Below, in pieces: positions 19,279-28,566 of a stretch of 64,000 nucleotides of DNA. The first letter of the stretch is position 1. Each line of letters opens with the position of its first letter. Source of the stretch: Kitasatospora viridis (lineage in GTDB: Bacteria > Actinomycetota > Actinomycetes > Streptomycetales > Streptomycetaceae); NCBI RefSeq assembly GCF_007829815.1, contig NZ_VIWT01000001.1, forward strand, positions 2,813,501 through 2,877,500. The letters are read 5' to 3'. Position numbers and translations under genes: made by a program. The notes under the pieces are model-generated. The model saw nothing but the letters and a program-made list of their open reading frames with translations. It was not told where the DNA came from and ran no database searches.

Positions 19279-19863
19279 ATGGAGCAGGTACATGAGTCAC
19301 CGCTGATGCACCGGAGCAGCCTGGCCCACGACGCCGACGACTGCCTCTTCGACCCGGCCGTCCGCGCGGTGATGGCCGAGTTCACGCTGAGCGACGAAAC
19401 CCTGCACCTGGAGGCCGCCTCCGCGGTCTGCGCCGCGCGCCGCGCCGTCGAATGGCTGCGGCTGCGCGACACCCGCGGGGCGGACCTCAGCAGCGGCGCG
19501 CTGGACATCCTGCTCCGGTTGAACGCCACCACCGGCGAGGCGCTGCCCTGCACCGAACTCGCCCGCGCCGCACAGGTCGGCGAGTCGTCCGTCGACGCCC
19601 TGGTGGGCGCCCTGGAGCAGGCCGGCCTGGTAGAGCGGCTGCCCGGCACCGACGGCGCGGACTGCGCCGTCACCCGGATCACCGCCGCCGGGCGCAACTG
19701 GCTGGACTCCTACCGCCAGCCCACCCAGCGCGCCATCGCCGGCCTGTTCCACGACTTCACGCCCGCCGAGCTGGCCCAACTGCGCCACCTGGCACTGCGG
19801 ATGGTGGCCAACCGCGAGCGGATGGAGCACTACCTCGACCTCACCGAGGACGCGCTCTCCTAA
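19279..19863 (+). CDS. MarR-family transcriptional regulator
   Basis: A 194-residue winged-helix protein. The core reads SSGALDILLRLNATTGEALPCTELARAAQVGESSVDALVGALEQAGLVERLPGTDGADCAVTRI in outline, with the MarR recognition helix near AQVGESSVDALV. Longer than most MarR proteins by about 50 residues at the N-terminus. ATG at 19279 or at 19306 (residue 10) could start it. Effector and targets unknown. It converges on the membrane-protein gene at 19873. Confidence 0.82.
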   Translation: MEQVHESPLMHRSSLAHDADDCLFDPAVRAVMAEFTLSDETLHLEAASAVCAARRAVEWLRLRDTRGADLSSGALDILLRLNATTGEALPCTELARAAQVGESSVDALVGALEQAGLVERLPGTDGADCAVTRITAAGRNWLDSYRQPTQRAIAGLFHDFTPAELAQLRHLALRMVANRERMEHYLDLTEDALS

Positions 19864-19872
19864 GACGTGCCG

Positions 19873-20355
19873 TCAGCGGTTCGGGTCGTACGGCGCGGCG
19901 GCCGGAGCCTGCTGGTACGGGTTCGGCTGAGCCTGGGCGCCCTGCTGGTACGGGTTGGCGTCCTGCGGCTGGGCCGGAACGCCCTGCTGCGCGAACGGCT
20001 GCTGGTAGGCGCCCTGCTGGTAGGCACCCTGCTGGTACGCGGCCTGCTGGGCCTGGACCATCGGCTGCGCCGCCGCCTGCCGACGCTTGCCGTTCATCGC
20101 GGCGATCGACCGGACGATCAGCGCCACCGGCAGGATGAACGCCTTGAAGAAGATGAAGTAGGTGCCGCCCTGGAAGATGAACGCCAGGTAGATCCCGTAG
20201 CCGACGAAGCCGACGCCGAAGACCAGGTTGACGGCCCGCATGCCCTTGCTGAGTCCGGACCCGACCAGCCCGAAGCCCACCATGGCGATACCGCTGAGCA
20301 GCAGGAGGACGACGTACCAGGAGAACATCGGCTGGTTGCTGAAGTCGAGATTCAC
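19873..20355 (-). CDS. Small membrane protein with Gln/Tyr-rich repeat tail
   Basis: A 160-residue protein. Residues 10-85 form about three membrane helices (WYVVLLLLSGIAMVGFGLVG, VFGVGFVGYGIYLAFI, YFIFFKAFILPVALIV). The C-terminal 65 residues are low-complexity, with repeated YQQGA, YQQP and NPYQQ units, probably cytoplasmic. No known domain recognised. The tail resembles those of actinobacterial septal or stress membrane proteins only in composition. Confidence 0.8.
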   Translation of the reverse strand: MNLDFSNQPMFSWYVVLLLLSGIAMVGFGLVGSGLSKGMRAVNLVFGVGFVGYGIYLAFIFQGGTYFIFFKAFILPVALIVRSIAAMNGKRRQAAAQPMVQAQQAAYQQGAYQQGAYQQPFAQQGVPAQPQDANPYQQGAQAQPNPYQQAPAAAPYDPNR

Positions 20356-20465
20356 AGACTTTCCCCGTAAGAATCAGATAAACATCAAGTCGAACGCCCG
20401 CGCACAGTACCGTGCCGCACCGTCAACTGTCGCCACCGTTATCCGCCCCAGGGGGAATCAGCATC

Positions 20466-20622
20466 ATGACGTCGCCTCACCGCGCCCTCACCGTGACCGC
20501 CCTGCTCCCCGGCGGCCTGCTGGTGACGGGGTGCACCTCCGGTGCGCCCCGCCCGGCCTGAAGGACCCTCAGGTGACGGCCGGTTCGGACGGCCTCACGC
20601 CGAGTTCCGCACCCAGTGACGG
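20466..20622 (+). pseudogene. Truncated lipoprotein gene with a frameshift
   Basis: An ATG at 20466 opens a 31-codon frame encoding a basic start, hydrophobic stretch and lipobox LVTGC, then TSGAPRPA and a stop at 20559-20561. Beyond the stop, the +1 frame reads LKDPQVTAGSDGLTPSSAP, the kind of Ser/Pro-rich linker expected after a lipobox. It then runs into the convergent gene ending at 20623. This suggests a lipoprotein gene cut short by a frameshift and deletion. GGGGG lies upstream at about 20450. Confidence 0.5.
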
Positions 20623-21444
20623 TCAGTCGAACCGCAGCGTGCTGCCCCAGGCCGCGCCCCACCCGCTGCCGCGCCAGACGCCCAGCCCGGCGTAGGTGAA
20701 GACGCAGGTGAAGCCGACGCCCCACTCGTCCCCGTCGTCGTGCCGCAGCTCGCGGTCCGCGAAGGCGGTGCGCAGCTGCGCCTGCGGGACCACCGTGTAG
20801 GCGGAGCCGGACGAGGTCGCGAAGTGCCGCACCTCCAGCCAGCCCCGGCCCACGAACTCGACCAGCGGGGCGAGCTGCTCGTCGAGCCAGTCGGTCAGCT
20901 CGGCGCCGGTCAGCCCGTCCGGCAGGTCCGCCAGCACGCCGAACGGCCCGGTGAGCAGGCCGCTGGCCTCGCTCGCGCAGACCAGCACCTCCTGCTGCTC
21001 ACGGGTGAGCCCGTCCCAGCGCGGCAGCCCGTCGGGCACCTCCTCGGGCACGGCGCTGTCCTGCCACCACTCCCGGGCGATCCCGGTGGCGTCCAGGTCG
21101 AAGCGCATCGCGGCGTCCGCGCGCCGGAACCAGTTCGCCGGCTCGGCCAGCACCTCCAGCAGCTCGGCCTCGGTCAGCACCGGATCCGTCGCGGCGGCGC
21201 TCATCCCCGTCCGCATCCGGACCACCACCAGCCCGCGCTCCGCCAGGTCCACCAGCACCGCCGCCAGCTCCGGCACCAGCACCCGTTGCTCCGCCTCGCC
21301 CAGGCTCCGCTGCACGGCCCCCGGCGCCCCGGCCCAGCGCAGCCCGGTGTTGTACTGCTCGACCGTCCCGGCCAGCCCCGACCGCCACAGCGCCTGCCGC
21401 ACCAGCGTCTGCTCGGCCGGGCTCAGCGTGTCCCAAAGTTGCAT
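20623..21444 (-). CDS. Hypothetical protein
   Basis: A 273-residue soluble, acidic, Trp-rich protein that I do not recognise. Segments such as QLWDTLSPAEQTLVRQALWRSG and LTREQQEVLVCASEASGLL look helical, and the C-terminus (WGVGFTCVFTYAGLGVWRGSGW) is aromatic. Two internal stretches of similar helical layout suggest a duplicated fold. ATG at 21442-21444 is used; the upstream in-frame codons do not look coded. It is divergent from the flavin reductase gene. Confidence 0.65.
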   Translation of the reverse strand: MQLWDTLSPAEQTLVRQALWRSGLAGTVEQYNTGLRWAGAPGAVQRSLGEAEQRVLVPELAAVLVDLAERGLVVVRMRTGMSAAATDPVLTEAELLEVLAEPANWFRRADAAMRFDLDATGIAREWWQDSAVPEEVPDGLPRWDGLTREQQEVLVCASEASGLLTGPFGVLADLPDGLTGAELTDWLDEQLAPLVEFVGRGWLEVRHFATSSGSAYTVVPQAQLRTAFADRELRHDDGDEWGVGFTCVFTYAGLGVWRGSGWGAAWGSTLRFD

Positions 21445-21569
21445 GCCACGGATCATCGCACCCGACCGAACGCGAGGTCCGATTACTGCCAGCCGCACCG
21501 GACGGCCTCGGGCAGAGTCCAGTTCTGACACCGAGTCAGATCCCTTGCCCCACGATGAAAGGCAGACCC

Positions 21570-22208
21570 ATGCACGTCGTACCCGGGCTCAAGGTGCTGT
21601 ACTTCGGCACCCCGGTGGTGCTGATCACCACGCGCAACGAGGACGGCACGGCGAACCTCGCGCCGATGTCCTCCGCCTGGTGGCTGGACCAGACCTGCGT
21701 GCTCGGTCTCGGCACCAGCAGCCGGACGACCGAGAACCTGCTCCGCGAGGGCGAGTGCGTGCTCAACCTGCCCACCGCCGCACTGGTCGACGCCGTCGAC
21801 CGCCTCGCCCTCACCACCGGCACCCCGGACGTGCCGGAGTTCAAGGCCGCCCTCGGCCACCGCTACGAGCCCGACAAGTTCGCCACCGCGCGCCTCACCG
21901 AGCAGCCCGCCGAACTCGTCCGGGCCCCCCGCGTCGCCGAGTGCCCGATCCAACTGGAGTGCCGGCTCCTCACCTCCCACCCCCTCGGCAGCCCCGCCAC
22001 CCGCGCCACCGCCCTCCAGGTCCAGGTCCTGCGCGCCCACGTCGAGGAGGACCTGCTCATCCCGGGCACCCACTACGTCGACCCGCTCCGCTGGGACCCG
22101 CTGATCATGAAGTTCTGCGAGTACTTCGCCGGCGCCGCCAACATCCACCCCTCCCGCCTCGCCGAGGGCTGGAACATGCCCCACCACCTCACCCCGGACC
22201 CGGCCTGA
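21570..22208 (+). CDS. Flavin reductase-like (FMN-binding split-barrel) protein
   Basis: A 212-residue protein of the DIM6/NTAB flavin reductase family. It shows the FMN-binding pattern GTPVVLITTRNEDGTANLAPMSSAWWLDQ and RTTENLLREGECVLNLPT. Such proteins bind FMN and reduce flavin or act directly as oxidoreductases. ATG at 21570 is chosen because AAAGG lies eight bases upstream, inside the longer possible start at 21555. It converges with the vapC gene at 22219. Confidence 0.88.
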   Translation: MHVVPGLKVLYFGTPVVLITTRNEDGTANLAPMSSAWWLDQTCVLGLGTSSRTTENLLREGECVLNLPTAALVDAVDRLALTTGTPDVPEFKAALGHRYEPDKFATARLTEQPAELVRAPRVAECPIQLECRLLTSHPLGSPATRATALQVQVLRAHVEEDLLIPGTHYVDPLRWDPLIMKFCEYFAGAANIHPSRLAEGWNMPHHLTPDPA

Positions 22209-22218
22209 GCCGGCACCG

Positions 22219-22638
22219 CTACCGAGGCACGTCGCGGACGCTCCGCTGGAGGACATCGGTCAGCGCCCCGGCTGCCGTGGCGAAGTCCTTGTCGTCGTGC
22301 AACACGATCAACCCGTGGTGCGCGGCGGTGGCACAGACCATCAGATCGACCGTGGAGAGCGCCCGCACGGCGCCGCCACTGCGGGCGAGCCGGAACTGGG
22401 CGGCCTCGATCCAGGCCCAGATGTTCTTCGGCAGGGGCACGTCGGGGTACAGGTCGTCGAACATCTCGCCCATCTGCTCGTAGTGGACGAGGTTGCGGGC
22501 GGAGCGGCGGAACTCGGTGCGCTGCGGCGCGCAGGATCCGATGACACGCAGGTCGATGTCCTCTCCCCAGGCGTCGTTCAGGTCCTGCTCACGTAGCAGG
22601 CGCCACACGGCGGAGGAGTCCACGAGGTACCGGATCAC
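22219..22638 (-). CDS. vapC: PIN-domain toxin of a VapBC module
   Basis: A 139-residue PIN-domain ribonuclease. The acidic residues are in place: YLVDSSAVWRLL at the start, an internal Glu in RTEFRRSA, and VDLMVCATAAHHGLIVLHDDKDF at the end. VapC toxins cut RNA, often tRNA or rRNA, when freed from VapB. The GTG start overlaps the antitoxin stop as GTGA, the usual coupling of antitoxin and toxin. Confidence 0.9.
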   Translation of the reverse strand: MIRYLVDSSAVWRLLREQDLNDAWGEDIDLRVIGSCAPQRTEFRRSARNLVHYEQMGEMFDDLYPDVPLPKNIWAWIEAAQFRLARSGGAVRALSTVDLMVCATAAHHGLIVLHDDKDFATAAGALTDVLQRSVRDVPR

Positions 22639-22856
22639 TCCGGTCCCCGCTTCTCCGCGTCGTGGAGCTCCTGCCACCCCTCGTAGTCCCACTCCTGGGC
22701 CGCCCGCATGTGTCGGGCGCGCTGGGCCGCGCGTTCATGCCTCTCCGCGTACTCGCGGAGGGCGGTGTTCACCACGTCCTTCTTGGTAGCACCCGCGGAG
22801 AAGCGCAGGGCCTTCGCCAATGCGTCGTCATCCAGATCGATCGTCGTCACGCTCAT
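22635..22856 (-). CDS. vapB: VapB-type antitoxin
   Basis: A 73-residue antitoxin beginning SVTTIDLDDDALAKALRFSAGATKKDVVNTAL, a ribbon-helix-helix N-terminus, with a charged C-terminus (HERAAQRARHMRAAQEWDYEGW) that should wrap the toxin. ATG at 22854-22856 has GGAGG five bases upstream. The promoter region at 22860-22905 is unusually AT-rich, with TATATA- and TATATTC-type elements, the likely site of autoregulation. Confidence 0.9.
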   Translation of the reverse strand: MSVTTIDLDDDALAKALRFSAGATKKDVVNTALREYAERHERAAQRARHMRAAQEWDYEGWQELHDAEKRGPE

Positions 22857-23087
22857 ACATGCCTCCGATATATAAGACCAACAACATCTCTGAATATAGC
22901 AGCGCCGACCGGAGCGGCCCCGGAAACGCACCAGGCCCTGGTGCCTCCGGAGGTCGGACACCGCCCGTGCGGGGGCTTTCCCCACCCCCGATCCGGGTGC
23001 GGCCGCCATCCTCAACGGCCCTGCGCCGGGCCAGGCTTGGAGCACTGACCGCACCGGGAGGGCCCGGGCGCCGTGCTGGAGGACAAG

Positions 23088-24572
23088 GTGACTGCTGTGA
23101 CGATCGGCTCGTGGGGAGTGCGGACCGGGGTGGCCCGACGGGTCGTCAGGACGGTCCGGGCAGGGCTGCTCCTGCTGCTCGCCGCCGTGCTGGCGGTGCT
23201 GGTGCCCGCGGCGGTGCCCGCGTCCGCCGCGACGGGGGCCGGGGCCGGGACCGACGACCCGAGCCGGACCGCGGTCTCCTTCAGCAGCGCCGACGGCACC
23301 GTGCTGCACGGGATCGTGCTGGCCCCGCACAGAGCGGCCGGGGCCCGCGGGCCCGGGCTGGTGATGGTCGGCGGGGCCGGTCCGGTCAAGGCGGCCGACC
23401 TGCAGGACGCCGCCGCGGCCTACGCACGGCGCGGGATCACCACGCTGGTCTACGACAAGCGCACCGCCGGGTACTCGACCACCCACCGGGACTACGGGAA
23501 GCTCGCGGACGACGCCCTCGCCGCGCTCGCCGTGCTGCGGGCCCGGCCGGACGTGCAGCCCTCCCAGGCGGGCCTGTGGGGGCTGTCGGAGGGCGCGTGG
23601 GTGGTGTCGCTGGCCGCCTCCCGGTCCGCCGACGTGGACTTCCTGATCACCGCCGGCGCCGTCGGGATCACCCCGGCGCGCCAGCAGGCCTGGTCGTACG
23701 GCGGCTTCCTGCGCCACGCCGGTGTGTCGGGGTCGCTCCTGCCGACCATGCAGGTGACCGCGATCCGGCAGCTCGTCGGCGCCGGGCTCTTCCCCGAGGC
23801 CGACTACGACCCGGTGCCGGTGTGGCAGCGGGTGCACCAGCCCGTGCTGGCCGAGTGGGGCGCCCTGGACCGCGAGGCGGCCCCGGCCGAGAGCGAGCCG
23901 ATCATCCGTCAGGCGCTCGACCGCGCGGGCAACACCCACTACACGTTCCGCACCGTGCCCGGCGTCCGGCACAACCTGGAACTGACCCACGCGGACGGCT
24001 ACGACCGGCCCGACCAACTGCCCGGCGACTACGCCGCCTACGAGACGGCCTGGATCGACCGGCTGAGCACCGGCCTGCCCGCGGTGTCCGTCGACCCGGC
24101 GCCCCACCAGGACGCGCCGAGCCGGCCGCTGGCCCCGCTCGCCTGGTACGAGCGGGTCTGGCTCCAGGCCCTCGCCACCGGCGTGATCCTGCTCGGCTTC
24201 ACCGGCTACCTGCTCACCGGCACCGCCCGCCGGCTGCGCCGCCGCCCGCGCCCCGCCGACCTGCCGCGCGCGGCCCGCTGGGCGGCCCTGGCCGGCACGG
24301 CGGCCACCCTGGTCTCCCTCGGCTACCTGCTCTTCCTGGCGATCACCGCCGCGGGCATCACCGGCCCGGTCCTGCTCGGCCGCCCCGTCGTCTGGCTGGC
24401 CGTCCAACTCCTCGCCGTGGCAACCGTCGTGGCGTCCGGCTGGGCCGCGGCCGGCGCCCTGCGCGGGCGCCGGGCGCTGACCGCCGGCTCCCGGACCAGG
24501 CTCGGCCTGCTGCTCACGTCGAGCGCGGTCTTCCTCCCCTGGGCCCTCTACTGGGGCCTGCTGCTGCCCTGA
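23088..24572 (+). CDS. Secreted alpha/beta hydrolase with C-terminal membrane helices
   Basis: A 494-residue protein. A long signal peptide (VRAGLLLLLAAVLAVLVPA ... ASA) is followed by an alpha/beta hydrolase domain: nucleophile in WGLSEGAW, acid probably in the region around EADYDPV or AEWGALD, catalytic His in GVRHNLEL. After about residue 350 come four membrane helices. The catalytic part should face the outside. GTG at 23088 has GGAGG five bases upstream and is preferred over GTGs at 23073 and 23097. Substrate unknown; peptidase or acyl-ester hydrolase is possible. Confidence 0.82.
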   Translation: MTAVTIGSWGVRTGVARRVVRTVRAGLLLLLAAVLAVLVPAAVPASAATGAGAGTDDPSRTAVSFSSADGTVLHGIVLAPHRAAGARGPGLVMVGGAGPVKAADLQDAAAAYARRGITTLVYDKRTAGYSTTHRDYGKLADDALAALAVLRARPDVQPSQAGLWGLSEGAWVVSLAASRSADVDFLITAGAVGITPARQQAWSYGGFLRHAGVSGSLLPTMQVTAIRQLVGAGLFPEADYDPVPVWQRVHQPVLAEWGALDREAAPAESEPIIRQALDRAGNTHYTFRTVPGVRHNLELTHADGYDRPDQLPGDYAAYETAWIDRLSTGLPAVSVDPAPHQDAPSRPLAPLAWYERVWLQALATGVILLGFTGYLLTGTARRLRRRPRPADLPRAARWAALAGTAATLVSLGYLLFLAITAAGITGPVLLGRPVVWLAVQLLAVATVVASGWAAAGALRGRRALTAGSRTRLGLLLTSSAVFLPWALYWGLLLP

Positions 24573-24640
24573 CCGCAGCCGTCCACCGCGTCGGCGGCGG
24601 CGAGCAGGACCTCCGCCGCCCCGGTGCGGACGTACAGCAC

Positions 24641-24667
24641 GAAGCGGCCGCTGCGAGCGGCCGCTTC
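24641..24667 (+). terminator. Hairpin terminator after the hydrolase gene
   Basis: Perfect 12-bp stem (GAAGCGGCCGCT / AGCGGCCGCTTC) with a GCG loop, 69 bp after the hydrolase stop. The stem can extend through GCAC/GTGC with a bulge. Confidence 0.75.
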
Positions 24668-24799
24668 GGTGCGCGTTAGCTGTGCCAGACCATGCTGCCC
24701 GCGGCCGCTCGCCGCGGAGTAGCCTCGGAGACATCCAGGGCATCCCGCATTCCGGTCCCGTTCCGGCTTCGTTCTGGGTGAAGGACAGGCCGGGGAACG

Positions 24800-25249
24800 G
24801 TGAACGCCGTGACCACTCACACCCGACAACCGGCGGGGCCCGGCCAAGGCCTCACGGTCGCCGACGCCATGGCTCCCTGCGACTACCAGATCGCCGACGA
24901 CAGCACCGTCGACCGGGCGAACGACATCCTGCACAGCGCCCACGTCGAGTACCTACTGGTCCGCGACCACAACGGCCGCTGCGAGGGCCTGGTCACCCGC
25001 ACCGCCCTCCACCCCTTCCTGACCCGCTCCTGGTACACCGAGCGCACCGCCATCAGCTCCACCCGGCACCAACGCGGCCCCTTCGCCTGGCCGACCATGG
25101 ACCTGTCCCTGGCCGCCACCGCCATGCGGCTCAAGCACCTCGCGGTCTGGCCGGTGGTCGACGACGACGGCTTCCTCCTCGGCGTCCTCACCGCCGACCA
25201 CGCCGCCGGCCTCCTCGCCACGACCGCAGCAGCAGCAACCGCCGCGTGA
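24800..25249 (+). CDS. CBS-domain protein
   Basis: A 149-residue protein made of two CBS motifs. The first is VADAMAPCDYQIADDSTVDR with EYLLVRDHNGRCEGLVTRTAL; the second is MDLSLAATAMRLKHLAVWPV with VDDDGFLLGVLTADHAAGLL. CBS pairs bind adenine nucleotides and sense energy state; free-standing ones often regulate partner proteins. GTG at 24800 is used; a second GTG at 24809 is possible. Partner unknown. Confidence 0.9.
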   Translation: MNAVTTHTRQPAGPGQGLTVADAMAPCDYQIADDSTVDRANDILHSAHVEYLLVRDHNGRCEGLVTRTALHPFLTRSWYTERTAISSTRHQRGPFAWPTMDLSLAATAMRLKHLAVWPVVDDDGFLLGVLTADHAAGLLATTAAAATAA

Positions 25250-25297
25250 TCGCACGGCAGCCCTCAGCTGCCTCCTGACTGGTCCTCATCGAGCCGA

Positions 25298-25705
25298 TCA
25301 GGGGCGGATCGAGGCGAAGACCTCGATCTCGCACTTCGCCGCACCGCTGCGTTCGATCCTCGCATCGCTGGTGATCAGCGGTACGCCCAGTGCCTCTGCC
25401 AGGGCGACGTACTGGGCGTCGTAGGTGCTGAGGTTGGCGTGCAGCTTCCTCACCCGGTCCCAGAAGGGCAAGGTGTCCAGCTTGGCGATGGGAAGCATCC
25501 GGTACGCCGCGATCGCCCTCTCCACCTCCTTCTCGGTGAGCTTGCCGCCGCGGTGCATGCCGAGGAGGGCCGACTGGATCTCGTAGTCCAGGAGAGTGGG
25601 CGCGTAGACGTCCCCGGCCTCGGCCACCCGGCTGCGCACGCGCTCTCCGTCGGAACCTTGGGCAGCGAGCACCACGACGAGTGCCGAACAGTCGATGACG
25701 ATCAA
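25298..25705 (-). CDS. vapC: PIN-domain toxin of a second VapBC module
   Basis: A 135-residue PIN-domain protein. The motif residues are IVIDCSALVVVLA at the start, YEIQSALLG, and a C-terminal YDAQYVALAEALGVPLITSDARI with the last acidic pair. The start is a TTG at 25703-25705 overlapping the antitoxin stop by two bases. It is expected to be an RNase kept silent by the partner. Confidence 0.88.
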   Translation of the reverse strand: MIVIDCSALVVVLAAQGSDGERVRSRVAEAGDVYAPTLLDYEIQSALLGMHRGGKLTEKEVERAIAAYRMLPIAKLDTLPFWDRVRKLHANLSTYDAQYVALAEALGVPLITSDARIERSGAAKCEIEVFASIRP

Positions 25706-25932
25706 CGCCCGGCTCGCCCCTCGTCGATGGCGGCGAGGACATCGGCTGTGCTGATGGTGGCAGTGGCCTCCCGGTTCAGCCGGTTCATCATCTCCGCCAT
25801 CGTGGGCTTCGACGTCTCCCGGGCGATCAACTCCTGCATGAACGCCTGGAGCGACTTGCCGGCCTGGGCTGCGCGGACCTTCAGGGTCTGAATCTGGTCG
25901 TCCGGGACGTCCCGGATGGTGAGAGCCGTCAT
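25702..25932 (-). CDS. vapB: FitA/VapB-type antitoxin
   Basis: A 76-residue antitoxin starting ALTIRDVPDDQIQTLKVRAAQ, a ribbon-helix-helix fold of the FitA type, with a C-terminal helix (MAEMMNRLNREATATISTADVLAAI) that binds the PIN toxin. The ATG lies directly against a perfect inverted repeat, and TAAAAT in minus-strand reading ends six bases before it, indicating a leaderless, autoregulated transcript. Confidence 0.9.
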   Translation of the reverse strand: MTALTIRDVPDDQIQTLKVRAAQAGKSLQAFMQELIARETSKPTMAEMMNRLNREATATISTADVLAAIDEGRAGR

Positions 25933-25969
25933 GTCTGCATTTTAGCTTCCCCATCTGCAAAATGCAGAC
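25933..25969. promoter_or_regulatory. VapBC autoregulatory operator and promoter
   Basis: Perfect 11-bp inverted repeat, GTCTGCATTTT and AAAATGCAGAC, with 15 bases between. The distal arm includes a smaller palindrome TCTGCA-AAA-TGCAGA. The minus-strand -10 box TAAAAT (six bases before the vapB ATG) lies in the proximal arm, so binding would block RNA polymerase. Confidence 0.8.
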
Positions 25970-26034
25970 CCGGATACCAGCCCGCCGAGCCGCCCCGGGA
26001 AGCCCCCTCCTGCCTCCCGGAGCAGCGGCCGGCG

Positions 26035-26064
26035 CGGCCGGGAGCAGGACGGTGCTCCCGGCCG
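26035..26064 (-). terminator. Hairpin terminator after thiC
   Basis: Perfect 12-bp stem (CGGCCGGGAGCA / TGCTCCCGGCCG) with a six-base loop, 20 bp after the thiC stop. Confidence 0.8.
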
Positions 26065-26083
26065 GACCGGCGGGGGGTGGTGG

Positions 26084-28012
<1,929 letters not shown>

Positions 28013-28171
28013 ACAGGCGGATGCCTGCCCAAAGACGTCCCACACGGTAGCCGCAGCTCAGCGGAGCGTCCAGTGGGGGTCCGCCGGGCGAACGGGGCAC
28101 CCCGATCTGTCGCCGTGTCGGCTGCCGGGAGCACACTGGGGGATCACGCACGTCGAAGGGGGGAGCACAGC

Positions 28172-28378
28172 ATGATCGGATACACCGGCCGGGTCACCGG
28201 CAAGGTCGGCCAGGGCCTGGTCGGCGAGGTGATGGTGCACGTGCCGGAGCGGGTGGGCAGCGAGGCCTTCCTCGCGTACCTGGCGGTGCCGGGCGAGCCG
28301 CTGCCGGTCGGCACCACCGTGGTGGTGGTCGAGTACCAGCCGCCGCGCACGGTCTTCGTGGCCTCCACCTCCGTCTGA
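28172..28378 (+). CDS. Small NfeD-like OB-fold protein
   Basis: A 68-residue protein (IGYTGRVTGKVGQGLVGEVM ... YQPPRTVFVAS) with five beta strands, resembling the C-terminal soluble domain of NfeD without its membrane part. NfeD proteins are encoded beside flotillins and help place them. ATG at 28172 has a GGGGGGAG site upstream. The flotillin gene follows 188 bp downstream in the same direction. Confidence 0.78.
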   Translation: MIGYTGRVTGKVGQGLVGEVMVHVPERVGSEAFLAYLAVPGEPLPVGTTVVVVEYQPPRTVFVASTSV

Positions 28379-28566
28379 CCAGCGGTCAGCCGGGGCCGGA
28401 GCGTCCGTGGTTCGTCACCGGTGCGTGACAACCGCGACGACACGCCGCCCCCGGCTTCCCAACCGGAGCGATCGAGCGCAGAATCCTGCTCGCCACCGCG
28501 TTCCGCGCAATCCTGCACAACCGAGCGCAGCCACGGAGCGGTGCGCCCTGAAGGGGGAAAGAGCCG

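Noticed and set aside
22860..22905. A defined inverted-repeat operator in the AT-rich vapBC promoter at 22.9 kb
   Set aside because: TATATA- and TATATTC-like elements are present but no symmetrical arms longer than six bases could be set out with confidence.
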